A stretch of DNA of 64,000 nucleotides. Source: Trichopria drosophilae (taxonomy: Eukaryota; Arthropoda; Insecta; Hymenoptera; Diapriidae). The notes under the pieces were generated by a model. That model ran no database searches. It was given only the letters and a program-made list of their open reading frames with translations, and was not told the DNA's origin. Below are positions 11,781 to 24,973 of this stretch, piece by piece (the first letter of the stretch is position 1; every line of letters starts with the position of its first letter). The stretch covers positions 37,297,001 through 37,361,000 of the forward strand of contig CM059587.1 of assembly GCA_030407085.1 (NCBI GenBank), written 5' to 3'. Position numbers and translations under genes: made by a program.

Positions 11781-12649
11781 TAAATTTTACAGTCATTATT
11801 GTCTTTGCAACGTCGCAGCAGCAGCACGATAAAAAAAGAAAAACAAACGTTGAAACGAATTTATTGTTATTGGAAGAAACCTTGTAGATGTATATAACAT
11901 CGATGGATATATGCATATATCCCTGCTTATTGACGAGTCTTTTGATGTGTAAGCCCCTAGGCGGGGCCAAATTTGGAACTCCAACGAGTTGGATTAGTAA
12001 GTTCGTAAAACGTCGTACTAGTCCCAACGTATTCCTGTAAATAAAAATATTAATTTCTAATTCGTCGTTTATCACGACGAGTTAGTTCTCAGTCGGAGGG
12101 AAGGTCCTCCCCGACACCAAAAAAGGTAAAAGTGGCGAGATCGCCCTTTGGCCAGAGTTGCCGCGTCGGTGCCCACACTTCAAGGAACGCGGGCGCTACT
12201 TCATATGCGGTTCGGCGACGCGTTCCTAGCGGCTACGGCCGGAACTGAACTGCTGGGTTTCCCTGGGGATTCCAACGTCACCGCTGGCTATGGGCCGAGT
12301 CTCCAGAGATCGGAGGGCTCGTACACGGAGAGAACTGCGCAAGTATGTAACTGTAGGGAATCCTTCGCCACTGTACTAAGATTTCGGGGCTGCTTCTGCA
12401 CCTTGTGCCGCGAGATATCAATCTAAGAAAGTCACAGTCTCAGACTGATGAGACAGCAAAACTACGATGCTTTCTTCGAGGCTTGCTCCCGCCTAAGTTA
12501 TACTTTTTAGACTAGCGCTCTCCCGGACTTTTTTATAGGAAATGTCCTCCTCTACCAAAAAGGTTTAGTAAATTTTTGCTCTATCTTGCATCGTTTTCGA
12601 TACGGTCGATATTCGATCGACAATATTCTGTTTGAAATAAATTTGCTAG
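11781..12649. other. GC-rich spacer between the two repeat arrays
   Basis: About 12060-12480 is GC- and CpG-rich single-copy DNA within this window, starting near a small CACGACGAGTTAG motif. Frames of up to 92 codons exist but resemble nothing I know. An AATAAA at about 12038 and a promoter-like tail suggest a retroelement remnant, but I see no convincing LTR ends or primer-binding site. Confidence 0.35.
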
Positions 12650-12965
12650 GCTTGGACCGGTGTTCGGTCCCGAATGTTTCCATCGCTGGGCCGAGATTCG
12701 GCACTATCACTTTGCCAGACTTGGTCCGATACTCGGGCCCAATATTGGGCCGACGCTGGGACGACGATCGGGAGAAATACCTATGAGATCAATTTGCCAG
12801 GCCTGGCCCGATGGGATGGCCAGTTTTCAGCCGAAGTTTGGCAATTTGTTACAGCCAGTATCGGCTATCAATGCTGGCCCTATTCTGGCACAGTGAAGTT
12901 GCCGACGTTGGGCCAGCATCGGCAGCCGAAAGTCGGCCAATACTGGGCCGTATGGTCAGCATCGG
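12650..12965 (+). repeat. Degenerate GC-rich minisatellite of TGGCC-type words
   Basis: Many imperfect words such as TTGGGCCGACGCTGG, TACTGGGCCGTATGG and CCAGTATCGGCTATC recur. The composition matches 11441-11780. The open frames across it (up to 134 codons) lie in three frames and are products of the repetition. Confidence 0.65.
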
Positions 12966-15900
12966 CATTTCGCACATGGGTACAAGCATGGACATTGATT
13001 CAAAATCACGAAACCAAGCATGTGGTGGATGACCCTATGATTTTAGAGGACACGAAGGCTGTGAAACACAAACCATAATGCAAAATCTAGACTGAGAGGC
13101 TTCTATTTACGAAAATTGCAAAACATTTTCAAATTTGTTGTGAATTTTGGAAAGCTAAATAGCAAAATGTACAAGAGGCGGTCGATAAATCCCTGGGTAT
13201 TCCTAAATAGAAAATGCTTTTAAAATTTTCATAAGTAAAAGTAATTTCATAAATACTGGAAAGGCAAATATTTGGGGGAACTACTGTAGAATAAAATCAG
13301 GTTTTAACCTTTCCCTTATCGTCGCCTAGATCAATTACGCATTTTCTAATAAGACCTCGACTTTAATGGGATCTTTACCAGGACGTTATATTATGTCATG
13401 AAGTAAAATTTTTCTTTAATAATATCGTAATGAAATTAGGATTGCAAAATGAAAATAAAAATTCCTTGATAAAACATTATTTAGATTTTTCATTTGACCA
13501 AACACTTCTAAAATAGAATATGAATGTTTGATATTTCATGCGATAGTTAAAATGCAAAATATCACGTACCCATATACAGGTATAATATAATAAATAGAAC
13601 TACAATTTTGAAGGTAGGAAATTCAGGTCTCCTTATTAGGCCCTTTACCTACAATTAACCCCACTGTGCCTTCTTATAAAATGGTATAGATCGTTTTACT
13701 TATGCACGTAGGAAACTACTTACTGATTAAAAGTTTGAGCGTTTAAATAAAACCAGCACGGTAATAAACGATTGGTAGGAAAACATGCTTTAATACGATT
13801 TGTATTAGAGAAGATTATAATAGAACTTCGCTTACAAGTAAGTTCGTTTAAATATACAAGTAAAACTCTCGAAAAAAAGTTTTCAAATATGAACACCAGC
13901 TTGAAGCTATGCAGATCATCAAAGTTCGTTCAATATAACGTACATTTTGTTCCCGTTTAATTGAATAGTTAAATCTAATTTATCTGCTTATTTTTCTGAA
14001 AAAAAAAAACATTATTATAAGTTTAGAGTGTTAGAAGTAGTTTCAAATGAAATTAACTTTCACACCATAATCAAGGATATATATGTGATGGCTGTGATCA
14101 AGTCTTTTGTTAATTGAAACTCCTACATTTTGCACCTAACTGCGTTAAAAAAACACGTGTGGTAGTTACCGCAAAAAAGAATATATAATTAACGGTTGAC
14201 ATTATTCTCTACAAACACACTTAGTTAGAACTGAAAAACTTTCTGGTTTGAATTCCTACCCTAGATTCACTGCTTGGGAAACGTATAAACAGTTCGACAA
14301 TTCCAAGCAATGTTTTATTAAAAGTAGTATAATGAACACTAAAATAGACAAAGTCTGAATCTAGTTATCGCATTCAAATATGAATAATGCTAGACTTATC
14401 GACTTCTATATAGCTATAGAGACTAAAAATACATATTTTTGAAACGTCGCTACTTGGACTACTGCAGTCGGGGAATCAATATAAGAAAAAAGGTGTATTT
14501 ATCTGCCGTTAAAATTTACAGAAGAAATAATTTGTTTCCCAATACCATTTCATTTTTCCAAGCTTCATCGTTTGGAAGTTTCGTGGCAAAAAGGCTGTTG
14601 TGGAAAGAAATTCTGTAGCATGTGATCCACCCTCAGGCAAAGTATATAGTCAATATGTTTATTTTGGAGAGTGGAGTATAAGACATATTGCTGCATACCC
14701 GCACAAAATATATATGCTCAATATAAATGTTGTTTTTATTTTACATTTTGTATGTTATATCAATCTGTTCTGTAGGTTAACAAAAAGTACAGAATTTGAT
14801 CGTCTGTTTTATTTTAAACCAATTTTTATTTTAGGAAATACCGACATTATTGACAATCTGGTTTCTCTTGGAAATAATGCAATGAAATTTTAAATTCGTC
14901 CCAGAAATAATACATACACAAATCCTCGTTATTGCTTTAATTCGTTGAATTTCATTTCATGAATTCCATTCCATGAATACTTTCGTACTAAGAAATTATG
15001 TGTATCACTGATTTCAAACTTCCTGGATTCATTTTTTCATTTGCAATCATATTTTTAAATATAGAATTTCGTTCGGATCTAGACTGGCTGAAAAGTAATT
15101 ATCCGTGTGGCGTTGTTTGTGGCTTCCGTAACTCAAGAACAAAGAGATGTTTCGAAATTATTCCTCTTTTGTTTTATAACCTCCTCCGATATGATGTTTC
15201 GCTATTTTCATGTTAAATAAAAATCAGAAATTATTATTTAATGAATAAATGGTGGCAATCTATATTGAAATGACATAAAGACTCTGACGTCCTTTTATTT
15301 CTGATTCCTCATTTTGAATTTTGTATTTTTGTATATCGGTGTTAATTTTTCGACGTGAAATCGGTGCGACTTATTTCCTCGACCTTGTACAGTAAATAAT
15401 AAACAAATGGATTATCGATAATGTCGGTCCCCGTTCAATTTGTAAAGAAAGTAAGTGTTTTTCTAACATCATGTTGACCTTTAGTTTCAATTTTCGTTTG
15501 TTTACAGTTTGGTTGATCATTATTTCCGGGAAATATTTTTAGTTCCACGTAAATGTTTCACACCTTTTGCGTATATCTTCCGTCGGTGGTAAAATCAACA
15601 CGGAAAACCATCATACCTTATACCGATTTGCTTCACACTAGTAGAATTTCTAACAGAGTACTTGCGTGACTAAAATTGTTAAAACAAGCATTGCAATCAT
15701 CATAATCTATAATTGATGTGTATACAATTGTCACTTACAATTTCTAGTACACAAAATGAAAATGTTCACGCTTGGTTGTGTTTTGATTACTTCGCATAGG
15801 AAATTTCTAATGGATTTATTGTATGGGACTTTCTTGGAATTGAATATGGATTTTCATATATAAATATGGTTTGATTACTTAAGTAACGTTTATGCACTCT

Positions 15901-17690
15901 GATGGGAACGATATTTCCAAGTTCCAAGAAACGCATTACATTGAATTTGATATTCAATGAATGAAATACGTCAGTACATTCGTATAAAAAACTATTTGAT
16001 TAAAATCCTTTTTAATACATGTTGGTTATTCCATTACCCGTAAAAAATGTATTTCAATGATGGATGCTGTTCCTGAATAACTTCGTTACTTTTATTTTTA
16101 TTATTATAGTTATCACCATTTCAGTTCATTAATAGGAGAATACATTGTACGAAACAAATTAATATTTATACTGGGGATGAAAGGAAAATTGGTTCCAAAT
16201 GATATTTGATTAACTATTGAAGTATTAAAATGTTCCTCTTCTATTATTCAGTACATTTGTGCAAACTAATTATTTATAAAATTTGGATTAAAAAGAAACT
16301 TGTAACCCTAACATTATTAAATATAACAAGGAATATTTATACATTAACAAAGTAATTTTCAATTCAACGTACCATTGAATGAAAATTGAATTTCAAGGAC
16401 AATGAAGCTATTGTTTGACATTATTAAAAGCTTAAAATTTTAATTCAATCTGCAAGCTTGGATTAGAAAGGGGAATTTATTAAAATATATACGTAAATAG
16501 TTTTGTAGAAATCTGAATTAAATTTTAATCTCCAGTATTTTTTTAATTTATAATGGAAATACGAATAAATGAATCGATTTGAACTTAGGAGAAATAAGAC
16601 GCACTCAAAATGATTACGATTCATTAGAAACACGTGCTAGATATTCTGTTACGGAGATTAATTTGAAGGCATCAAAGGAGAAATAGGATTCTACACGTGG
16701 AGACTAATATATTCAAGGATTCTGAAATCATTTTTAAAGAGAATTGTTAATCATATAAGAGTATCTTATTAGCATGAGTTCTAGAAGCAAATGCTAGGGT
16801 GTCCCACTAATAAAAGCATGTCTTTGATGTTAACCAATATATTTTGTTATGTATTAATTTATTATGATACTACCTAAACTTTCAGAGTAACTGTAAAAAT
16901 ATATTTGTGAGTTTTTAAAATATAGAAGTATTTAACATGTACGTAGTGTAGCTTTTCAGATATTTACATATCATCTATATTTTCATAAACAAAATTTAGA
17001 GTAATATTGCTTATATTCCAGACATTATACTTTGATACAATTCTTATTTTAGATTAAATTGTTTAAACATATATATTTCTGTTATTAAAAATTGGCGTTT
17101 CAATAAATTAATATTTGTACTTGAAATCAATCAAAATTTCAAGTGTTTATTCTAAAAAATATTTAATGTTAAAAATAATTATGTTGGCGATATGAAAGTA
17201 TTTATCAGTGTTTTAGTCATTTTATATTTAAATAGTTCCTGAAGAAATGAGTCAAAATACTTCAATATATATTTGTGAAAATTAAATTAGTTTTATCTCG
17301 CATTGTGACCTTCATTCAGTAATCGTTCCAAAAAATCAAGTAATAAATGTCAACAAACATGTTAAATAAAAAAAATGTAGAGTTAAACAATGTTTGCAAT
17401 ATTGACGATGTAAAAAGGCACTGCTAATTACGATGAAAAACCAATTTTCTGTTTCGCATCGACAAAAGAAAATTCCACTCTGTAACCTCTTTAAATTCTG
17501 ATTTTTGTTACTTAACCCTTTTTTTGCGGCATAGTGACACTCTTGAGTGCCACCTTTTCCCTTCCACATTCTCGCAATTTTCCAATAGTATTTTATGTCT
17601 TAACGACAAATTTTACATTGCATATATCCACGATATTAATTACTATAATACAGTCCTAGAAAATGTTTATTGATAAGTGCACTTTTGTTA
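12966..17690. other. Long AT-rich stretch, no gene recognised
   Basis: The longest frames (97 codons at 14600-14893 and 72 codons at 14998-15216, plus strand) are within what chance gives at this composition and match no family that I know. No clear tandem array or terminal inverted repeat was seen. Confidence 0.4.
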
Positions 17691-17775
17691 AAAAGCATAC
17701 AAAATTGCGTTTTTTTCGAGTAATTCTGATAAGCTACATGACAAACAAAAATATGACAAATTCTGTAGAAATGTT

Positions 17776-17875
17776 TATATAGCACTTTGAATTTTGAATA
17801 TCGAAGGTCGCAATTTTCAAACTCTGAGGTCAGATTCGTAATCGGTTCGACCTCAAAAACCTCAGAGCACATAAC
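17776..17875 (-). repeat. Inverted partner of 20656-20752, containing the GATTACGAATCTGA word
   Basis: Read on the minus strand, this contains TGAGGTTTTTGAGGTCG, CGATTACGAATCTGACCTCA, then ATTCAAAATTCAAAGTGC. The plus strand at 20656-20752 has the same order of words. The pair brackets R1 and the tandem repeat at 19540-19970. Confidence 0.7.
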
Positions 17876-18095
17876 AAATAAACTCCTTTCCATGTAAAAA
17901 AAGCGTATTCATCATAGGATTAAATGACTAATTTTATTAGTTATTTGTTCAATATCTTTATTTAACCGGTTAACTGGCACTGTTTCATATACATATACTG
18001 TACATATTTGAATAACTTTTGAAGATTTCAACCGATTTGAACCAAAATTGGTATACAACCGTTTTTCGGCATGCTCTGTCTGAATAATTGGTTAT

Positions 18096-19289
18096 TTACT
18101 TCGACCCAGACCTTAGGCCTGGATGAAGTATTGAATTTGGTCACTGCGGGCATAAAAATTACCTTCTATAGTTTTTCATCAAATGTCGACGTTTCAGACC
18201 CTAAGGAGCCCAATTCAACAATAAAAAAATTTGTGTCCGTGATCTTGTACGTACGTACGTCCGTACGTCCCGTTTTTTTGTCTCGCGATAACTCGCGTAC
18301 GGATAAGCGTAATGACATAATTTTTTTTTTAAATACGTGTCTTGGCATGACATAGATCTGATTAGATTTTAGCGCAGATCCATCCGTCCATTACTAAAAA
18401 ACATTAGCCCCAATTAAGTTTCTTCGTAGTTTTTTGCCTTTATTTTGAAAAATACAAATTTTATTAAAAAATGTTTCAAACAAAAAAGATAGACCATTAA
18501 ATTCTCTACAAAAAAGGTTTTATGCATTTTCTTCCTAAAGTCAACGATAATGCCATGAAAACTGGTTTAAAATGTTTATGACTATTGTCTGAAAAAGTAT
18601 TGAATTTGGTCACCTCGGTAAAAAAAAATACCCTATAGTTTTTCATCAAATTTCGACGTTTCGACCCCCTACCCCCCAGGGGTAGTCTTCGCCAGCCCCT
18701 CGGGAGCGGTGATCACCTACGGGCGTATAAGTTCTTTTACGCCCTTGATACGAAAATAACTATTTCGATATATCTAAAAGATATCCGTCAGAGATCTTTT
18801 CGACATTTTCAAGATATCTTTGACGAATTATATATATATATATATATATTGTATATACTATAAGGTCATAATGATACAGACAGTAATTACTAAAACACGG
18901 TAAACATGAAACATGCATCGAATAGTCTATTACAATACAAGTGCATGAAGTAAGTGTTTTGCAACTTTTATTTATTAACATGTCGGCTGACCTGTCGTCG
19001 GGGTCGAAATTTTGAAAATGCTCATTTTCAATTTTACGTCGACTCAGGCCATAGGTCATAGTTGTTAATCATTTTCAATTTTCATACATATAAGAAACAC
19101 TATATTATTGTAACATATCTATCGAAACCACTTGGACCTAAATATGATTGGACCCCCAAATATCGATATAATTTTATAATAAAATTGAAAGCTGTTAGTA
19201 AACGAACGAGTATTAAGGAATAGCCGACTCTCCACTGGGCCTAAGTTTCTGAGCGAGCGAATCCAGCGAGGAACCACGCCAACACTAGT
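18096..19289 (-). repeat. Dispersed repeat R1, right copy (uninterrupted)
   Basis: Inverse-orientation copy of the repeat at 450-2788. It carries the empty insertion site (TGTTTTAG then TAATTAC in minus-strand reading) that shows where the foldback entered the left copy. It has about 40 extra bases after the ATTGAAAATGA word (direct repeat of that word) and a longer (TA)n run at 18829-18849. Its 3' hairpin lies at 18099-18128. The frames inside are not genes. Confidence 0.8.
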
Positions 19290-19539
19290 TTTTTTTTTTA
19301 AATTCTGAAACCTAACCTCGGAATGACAACCTTCTTTATAGCAGGAATTTGTACACTAAGGTTTTCGGGGTCGTTAAATGCGAATTGATTGTCAGTTTCG
19401 CATAATTTGTGATAATGGACATAAAATAACGTATATAGCACACTAGAACCCCGATTTAAAGACCTAAATCCAGAATGACGACACAACGTCATCTCATTGG
19501 CGCAATTAAGGTACCAGAACCCCTAGATCTAAGTTTATG

Positions 19540-19970
19540 GAAAGAAAAGAAAATTTGTTACTCAACCCTTATTTTTTCACTTCTTTCCTCCACTTCAACC
19601 CTTATTTTTCAACCTTTATTTGTCACCCCTTTAGAATGTTGCAAAGTAGAAACTGAGCTTGGAAACAGAATCAGGAGTATCAAAACCTCTACATCAAAGT
19701 TTCTGAAAATAAAATGAATATTTCTCCCTCAACCCCTATATTTTTTCATTTCTCTACTCTACTCCAACCCTTATTTTTCAATCCTTTAGGATGTTTTAAA
19801 ATGAAAACTGAGGTTAGAAATGGAATCAGCAATATCAAAAACCACTAGATCTAAGTGTCTAGAAAAACTGAAATTTCACCCTCAACCCTTATTTTTCATC
19901 TCTTTAAGATGTTGCAAAATGGAAACTGAGCTTGGAAATGGAATCAGGAGCACAAAAAAACCTCATAGAT
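19540..19970 (+). repeat. Degenerate tandem repeat, three units
   Basis: The block GAAACTGAGCTTGGAAA followed by AATCAGGAG recurs at about 19647, 19804 (altered) and 19921. Each is preceded by CAACCCTTATTTTTCA-like words. Unit spacing is uneven, about 157 and 116 bp. The frame crossing it does not look like a protein gene. Confidence 0.7.
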
Positions 19971-20404
19971 TTCACGTATTTCAGTGGATGATTCGCTTCT
20001 ACCAGAATTGGCACGAAAAGTGGAAAACACTGCACCAGTTAACTGGTTAACTAAAATATTTTGCATAGTAAATCAACCCTTCTTGTAATATAAAATAAAA
20101 TTAGCAGACATGCGTTGCAAAATTGTAATGCATGCATTTGAAACTTACAATCCATAAACTTATAAATTTGCTTTTAAGTTACTAGGTTAAACAGCACATG
20201 TCCTAGTTCTGCGGCATGCCGCTAGGGGCTTTAACTTTCTATATCACCGTTCTTTTTCACAGTAGACCAGGGGAAAATTTTGCTGGACATTATTGTGTAT
20301 AATTATTCATTATCAAGCATTAATTTTGAGCTGCAATACAATTTGTAATATATGTGAATCAAAGTATCATAATGCATCATTGAAATAGCATTAAAAGAAA
20401 ATAA

Positions 20405-20455
20405 TCGAAAAAAGTCGATCAAGGTGGATTCGAACCCGAACTGAACTACTGAGCC
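20405..20455 (-). pseudogene. tRNA-like fragment lacking an anticodon arm
   Basis: The minus strand reads TGGCTCAGTAGTTCAG (A-box like) followed almost at once by CGGGTTCGAATCCACC, an exact B box. The spacing is too short for a tRNA, so the anticodon region has been lost. Probably a SINE head or pseudo-tRNA. Confidence 0.5.
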
Positions 20456-20655
20456 ACAGTACATTGCAGAATATAATAATAGCTTTCATTTAAGATGATC
20501 TGTGGCGAGTATTTCAATATATTCTAAGAGTTTGTTTAAACACTTTTATTCAAGCAAAATTATCAGACTAAATTAACACGTTTCTTTGAGTTACATAACT
20601 TCATTGAAAAAAAGTTGACTAAAGTTGGGATATATTTTAAAAGGAGTTTAAATTT

Positions 20656-20752
20656 GTTATGTATTCTGAGGTTTTTGAGGTCACCGATTACGAGTTGACC
20701 TCAAAGTTTGAAAATTGAGACCTCTGATATTCAAAATTCAAAATGCTATATA
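20656..20752 (+). repeat. Inverted partner of 17776-17875
   Basis: It shares GTTATGT, TCTGAGGTTTTTGAGGTC, CGATTACGA, TTTGAAAATTG and ATATTCAAAATTCAAAATGC with the minus strand of 17776-17875. Confidence 0.7.
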
Positions 20753-21234
20753 CGTGGAGTATGTTTAACCATTCTGATGACTTTAAAAACATAAAAATAA
20801 CCTGCAAATGGAAAAAATACACAGTGACACAAAATGTAAAAGTGTCTGAGATTTGTCCATATACAAAAATAGGCATTTTTTTTGTATACTTGTTAAAATT
20901 ATCTTTCGTATTGGTTAAAAACTACTAATATATTTGTAAAATTACAACCATTTGTGACAGTATACTGACTGTTCATGAAATGTATTCTTCTAACAATAGT
21001 ATATTTTTTAACGGCGGAGGAGAATGAAAACTCCCCTTCGTAACGTGTACGTTGTGATTTATTAAATAAATCTTACAATATTTTTAAACTACTACAACTG
21101 CTATATTATCTAATTGTTTATAAAATGCGTTGTTTTAATATTAGAATCTGTATATAGATATTGGGTCTAGTGAAAAGACAGAATATTTTAATCTCTAGAA
21201 CCATTACAGATTTTTTATAATTAAATTATAAATT

Positions 21235-21670
21235 CGCTTGGATCACGTTGTTCTCGGGTTTTCGGAGTTGCCGATTACGCATTCGGGGACAGCTTTTCAA
21301 AATTCAAAATGCGGATCCAATATGTTAGACGAAATTATTATAAATAGCCAAATTCGCTTGAAACACGATATTAAGAGGTTAAGGGGTCACTGATTACCAA
21401 CCCGATGATCGTTTTCAAAACAGAAAATAGAGTGTCCGTCTCATATGGCACACTTATTGTATAGGAAACTATTATAATGGATTTTTGTTCAAAGAATACT
21501 TTATTGCGTTTGAAATGGTTAGTAAGTTAATTTAATTTCTTTCAATTCCAAGGAATAATTGGAGCATGTTAAATATAAAAATTAACAAAATTCTCTGAAT
21601 GTATACGCCTTTTAGAATTTAAAAAACCTGACACCAGGTTCGTAATCAGCGAACCTGAAAACCCCCGATA
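21235..21670. repeat. Two tandem copies plus one inverted copy of the 121-bp module
   Basis: AATTCGCTTG starts units at 21231 and 21351, exactly 120 bp apart. The first unit has CGGAGTTGCCGATTACGCATT, then TTCAAAATTCAAAATGCGG. The second has GGGGTCACTGATTACCA. An inverted relic with TTCGTAATCAGCGAACC lies at about 21640. Confidence 0.7.
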
Positions 21671-22654
21671 CAACTATTGAATCGGCTACCATATAGTATA
21701 ATTCAAATTAATTCAACTATTATGTCCAGGAAAAATAATTAAATAAATTTATCATCAGTCATATTACAGTCATTTTAAAAAAATTGTGTTTACAATGATT
21801 ATAAACATGTTTTTGTAAAAATTTTTTTTAACTGTTTTTTATAATTTGTTTTTATCTTTAGAATAACCCATATACAAAAAAATGTTTCGAAAAGTTGAAT
21901 ATAAAATACCTATAACTATTTATTTCAGTACATGCAATTTCATTTGTTTGCAAATAAGAAATCTCACTTAAGTCTAACAACTGTTTTCTTTTCAGCGGTA
22001 GATACGAATGGAAATCAATGCAAAATCGAAGATGAGCAAAATATGCAGCTTGTCTTTTGATTTCTTGTTGGAAACCCGCACCTTCGTATTCAATTATCGT
22101 ATAAATATAATCCGATGCAGTCGTTCCTTATTGATTGTTTGCGATTCCCTTGTCTGGAAACTCTGGTTTGAGGTTGATCGATTTTGGAGTTCAGAGTACC
22201 GACATAGCTTTCTCTTTTATTTAAGCCAATTCGTTCTCTCAATTTATCAAACTGTCAGTTAACGACCTTACAAATTTTGAACTGCGTATGGAAATGTATA
22301 ATGCGTTTTTGTCATTTTTTAAAATTTTGTACAGTGTCATTAAACGAATAGTAGGAGCTTAACTATCAAATACAAGTTTATCTTCATTGAGGAATTGGGG
22401 GCAGTCTGTATTGTAAATTGAAGTACATAAATTTAAAAAATATTGAAATTTCTCCCTGAATACATGTAGAAAATGCCATTACCCGAGAAGAATTTACCAA
22501 ATTAATTAATTATGAAAAATGTTTAAGCTTTTTTACAAACAAGGACAAAGTGGAATGATGATCATGACCATTGACAGCAGAAAACGAATTTACGTTTATT
22601 AAAATAATTGTTTTTAATCGACATGAAGCTGGTAACAAAGGAAAGATTGACATT

Positions 22655-22725
22655 GTTTTCGACCGGCAATCGAAAGGTCCCGACTCGGGACTCCCGAGTT
22701 CAAATCCTGTCGCCACAATTCTCTC
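22655..22725 (+). pseudogene. tRNA-like fragment (Pol III B box)
   Basis: The plus strand reads GGTCCCGACTCGGGACTC, a possible long variable arm, then CCGAGTTCAAATCCTG and TCGCCACAA. It resembles the 3' half of a class II (Leu or Ser) tRNA. No matching 5' acceptor half was found upstream. Confidence 0.45.
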
Positions 22726-24105
22726 TATTTTTTTTTATTTCAAAAATAAAAAAAAATATTTCAAAAATCTTACAATTTTCCATCGTCAATAGCGCGATGA
22801 CATTTGAAAAGATTTTTTTTAACAAATGCCAATTATTCTGAATTGCATAGACAACTCCATAATAGAAACTTTGAACAAAATTCCTACAATTCCCAAAATT
22901 AACATTTAATATTTCGATATTTGCTCGACATTATTGAAGCGAGTCAAAACAATGACAGAGACTACAATACAAAATATAATAATTTCTATTAATTTTGCAT
23001 AGAAAGTTTATAATCGTGGTTTCATAGAAAGATATTTATTTTGTGAGTGAATAAAAGTCGTTTAAAAACTTTTTATTTGACTGGTTCTATTCAACGTATA
23101 TTTATCAATAACTCGTATGTCATGGTGGTTACGTAGATGTAGTATCGAAAAGTAAATAAATAAAAAAGTATTACATTTATTACAAATACTAAATAAAACC
23201 GCAAAAAATATTTGACAAATAATTGTGCGTGGAAAAAACATTCATTTGTTTATAGAAAATATTTTATTGTGGATATTGAAATATTTTGTATTGCTTATTT
23301 CGAAACTTTTATTATAAAAATTAGTTTATAAATAACTATGTCACGAGATTAAAATATTAACGAATTGCGGCCGACACTTAAAAGACGGTGTTAATAATTA
23401 ATATTCTCCAGCGAAACGTTTTAATTATTTCTTAAAATATAATATCGATTTTAACTATATTATAAAGTATTTTGGAAAGATTTTCTACGTTTATTTTTCG
23501 CTTATTCACTGCATAATTATTCAACACATTTTAATCAATTTTGGCTTGTTTTGATCATTACACGCTCCAGAATTTACTAAAATGCGTCTGAAAGAACATT
23601 GTAGAAATGGAACTAGTGAAATATAGGTCCATTTCGCAAACATTAATTCAAATATCCCCCATTTTTTTATCGATTAAGCAATAACTGACATTGGACACGA
23701 CCATTTCGAATTCTCGTATATTTTACGGCACCTACCGACCGGAGGATAACATGAAAATTCAAAATAACATTTTTTTTTGTACTGAATATGTACTAATTTT
23801 ATGAAAATAAATTTTATACTTTTTTTATTTTAAAACATATCTTAACAAGATATCTTGCGAGCAGCTTTTATAAAATGCATCGGTAAATTTCCAATGAAAT
23901 AGTTACATAATATTATTTAACATTTTTTCTTGAAATTTGACGGTACAGTTTTAATCAAATTGGTAGGTTTAGGATCCATTTGGAAATCACAAATTCCAAA
24001 GGGAGATCACAAAATGATGGCCGAAAAGAATATATTGCGAATATATTTCAAACATTGGAAATATTGAGGTGGCTAAAGCTTAAATATTTAAAACCGTATT
24101 ACATC
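22726..24105. other. AT-rich stretch, no gene
   Basis: Nothing recognised apart from poly-T and poly-A runs. Confidence 0.4.
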
Positions 24106-24109
24106 TAAA

Positions 24110-24925
24110 ATAGTAGAAACTCCTGGAAAACCCTGGTAGAAATCCAGTCCAGTTTTATTGTGTACATTGTCCATTTTCTGGCAAAGTATGTAGCAGAAAT
24201 GTACACATATCGATAATAGCTAGCCACAAATCAGTAAATTAGTTCTTTGTTAAAAAACTGTGTAAATATTGGATAGAAATAAATGATTTTAAACTATCCA
24301 CATTTTTCTAAAAAAACGCTTAAAAACTGTTTGGAAAAGTTATTGAATATATGTATGCAAATATCTTTTTTAATTTTTCTATTATATCTGCATTAAAACT
24401 GGCCAAAAACTATCCAAAATTTATCTAAAAAATGTATCAACTAAATTTTCTTCCAGATTGATTTTTATAATGTTAATGGTTAAAAATGAATATGTGATTA
24501 GGTAAACTGAATAACATTGAAATTAAAAATCTAGTAAAATTACAACATTCCTTTTTACCAGTGTAAAACAAGAACCATGGCCATAAATGCATAAAAAGCT
24601 GACAGAAAATCCAAAAAAAATATGCAGATGATGGATAAAACATGTAAAGACAAATTTCTAGATTGTCTTTAAAACCCTGCCTTAAACCTGGACCAAAACT
24701 TATGAGGTTACGTGTTTCAAATATTCTGAATAATACTTATAGAAACTGGACAGAAACTGTCCAAGATTATCTAAAAAACTATCTATGTAAAATAGCCATA
24801 TAATTGTTACATTTCCAATTAGTAACTGGCCAAGTTTATTGTTCGAAGACTGTCTTGTACGCAAGTTTATTAGCCAAAAACTGGCCATAATGTAGACGCA
24901 ATTTCTACCATAGAGTTCCTAAACT
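24110..24925. repeat. Degenerate repeat-rich block of AAACTGGCC/AAACTATCC words
   Basis: Words such as AAAACTGGCCAAAAACTATC, AAACTGTCCAAGATTATC and their inverted forms recur throughout. The borders may be inverted repeats (TGGTAGAAATCCAG on the left, and TGGTAGAAATTGCG in reverse complement on the right). Similar words appear again near 27040-27110. Probably an old foldback element. Confidence 0.4.
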
Positions 24926-24973
24926 AGTTTTCATTAATTTTAAGACAACAAATATTTTCGAATGTTATTACTA

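Noticed and set aside
11766..12090. Possible solo LTR (TGTTGCATC start, AATAAA near 12038)
   Set aside because: I found no matching CA end, target duplication, primer-binding site or second LTR.
12674..13078. 134-codon frame, the longest in the window
   Set aside because: It crosses a GC-rich minisatellite where stop codons are rare, and parallel frames in the other phases are also open.
22008..22262. 84-codon ATG frame behind a strong acceptor-like TTTTCTTTTCAG
   Set aside because: The acceptor is attractive, but the protein matches nothing, the length is chance-sized, and no poly(A) signal or donor partner could be tied to it.
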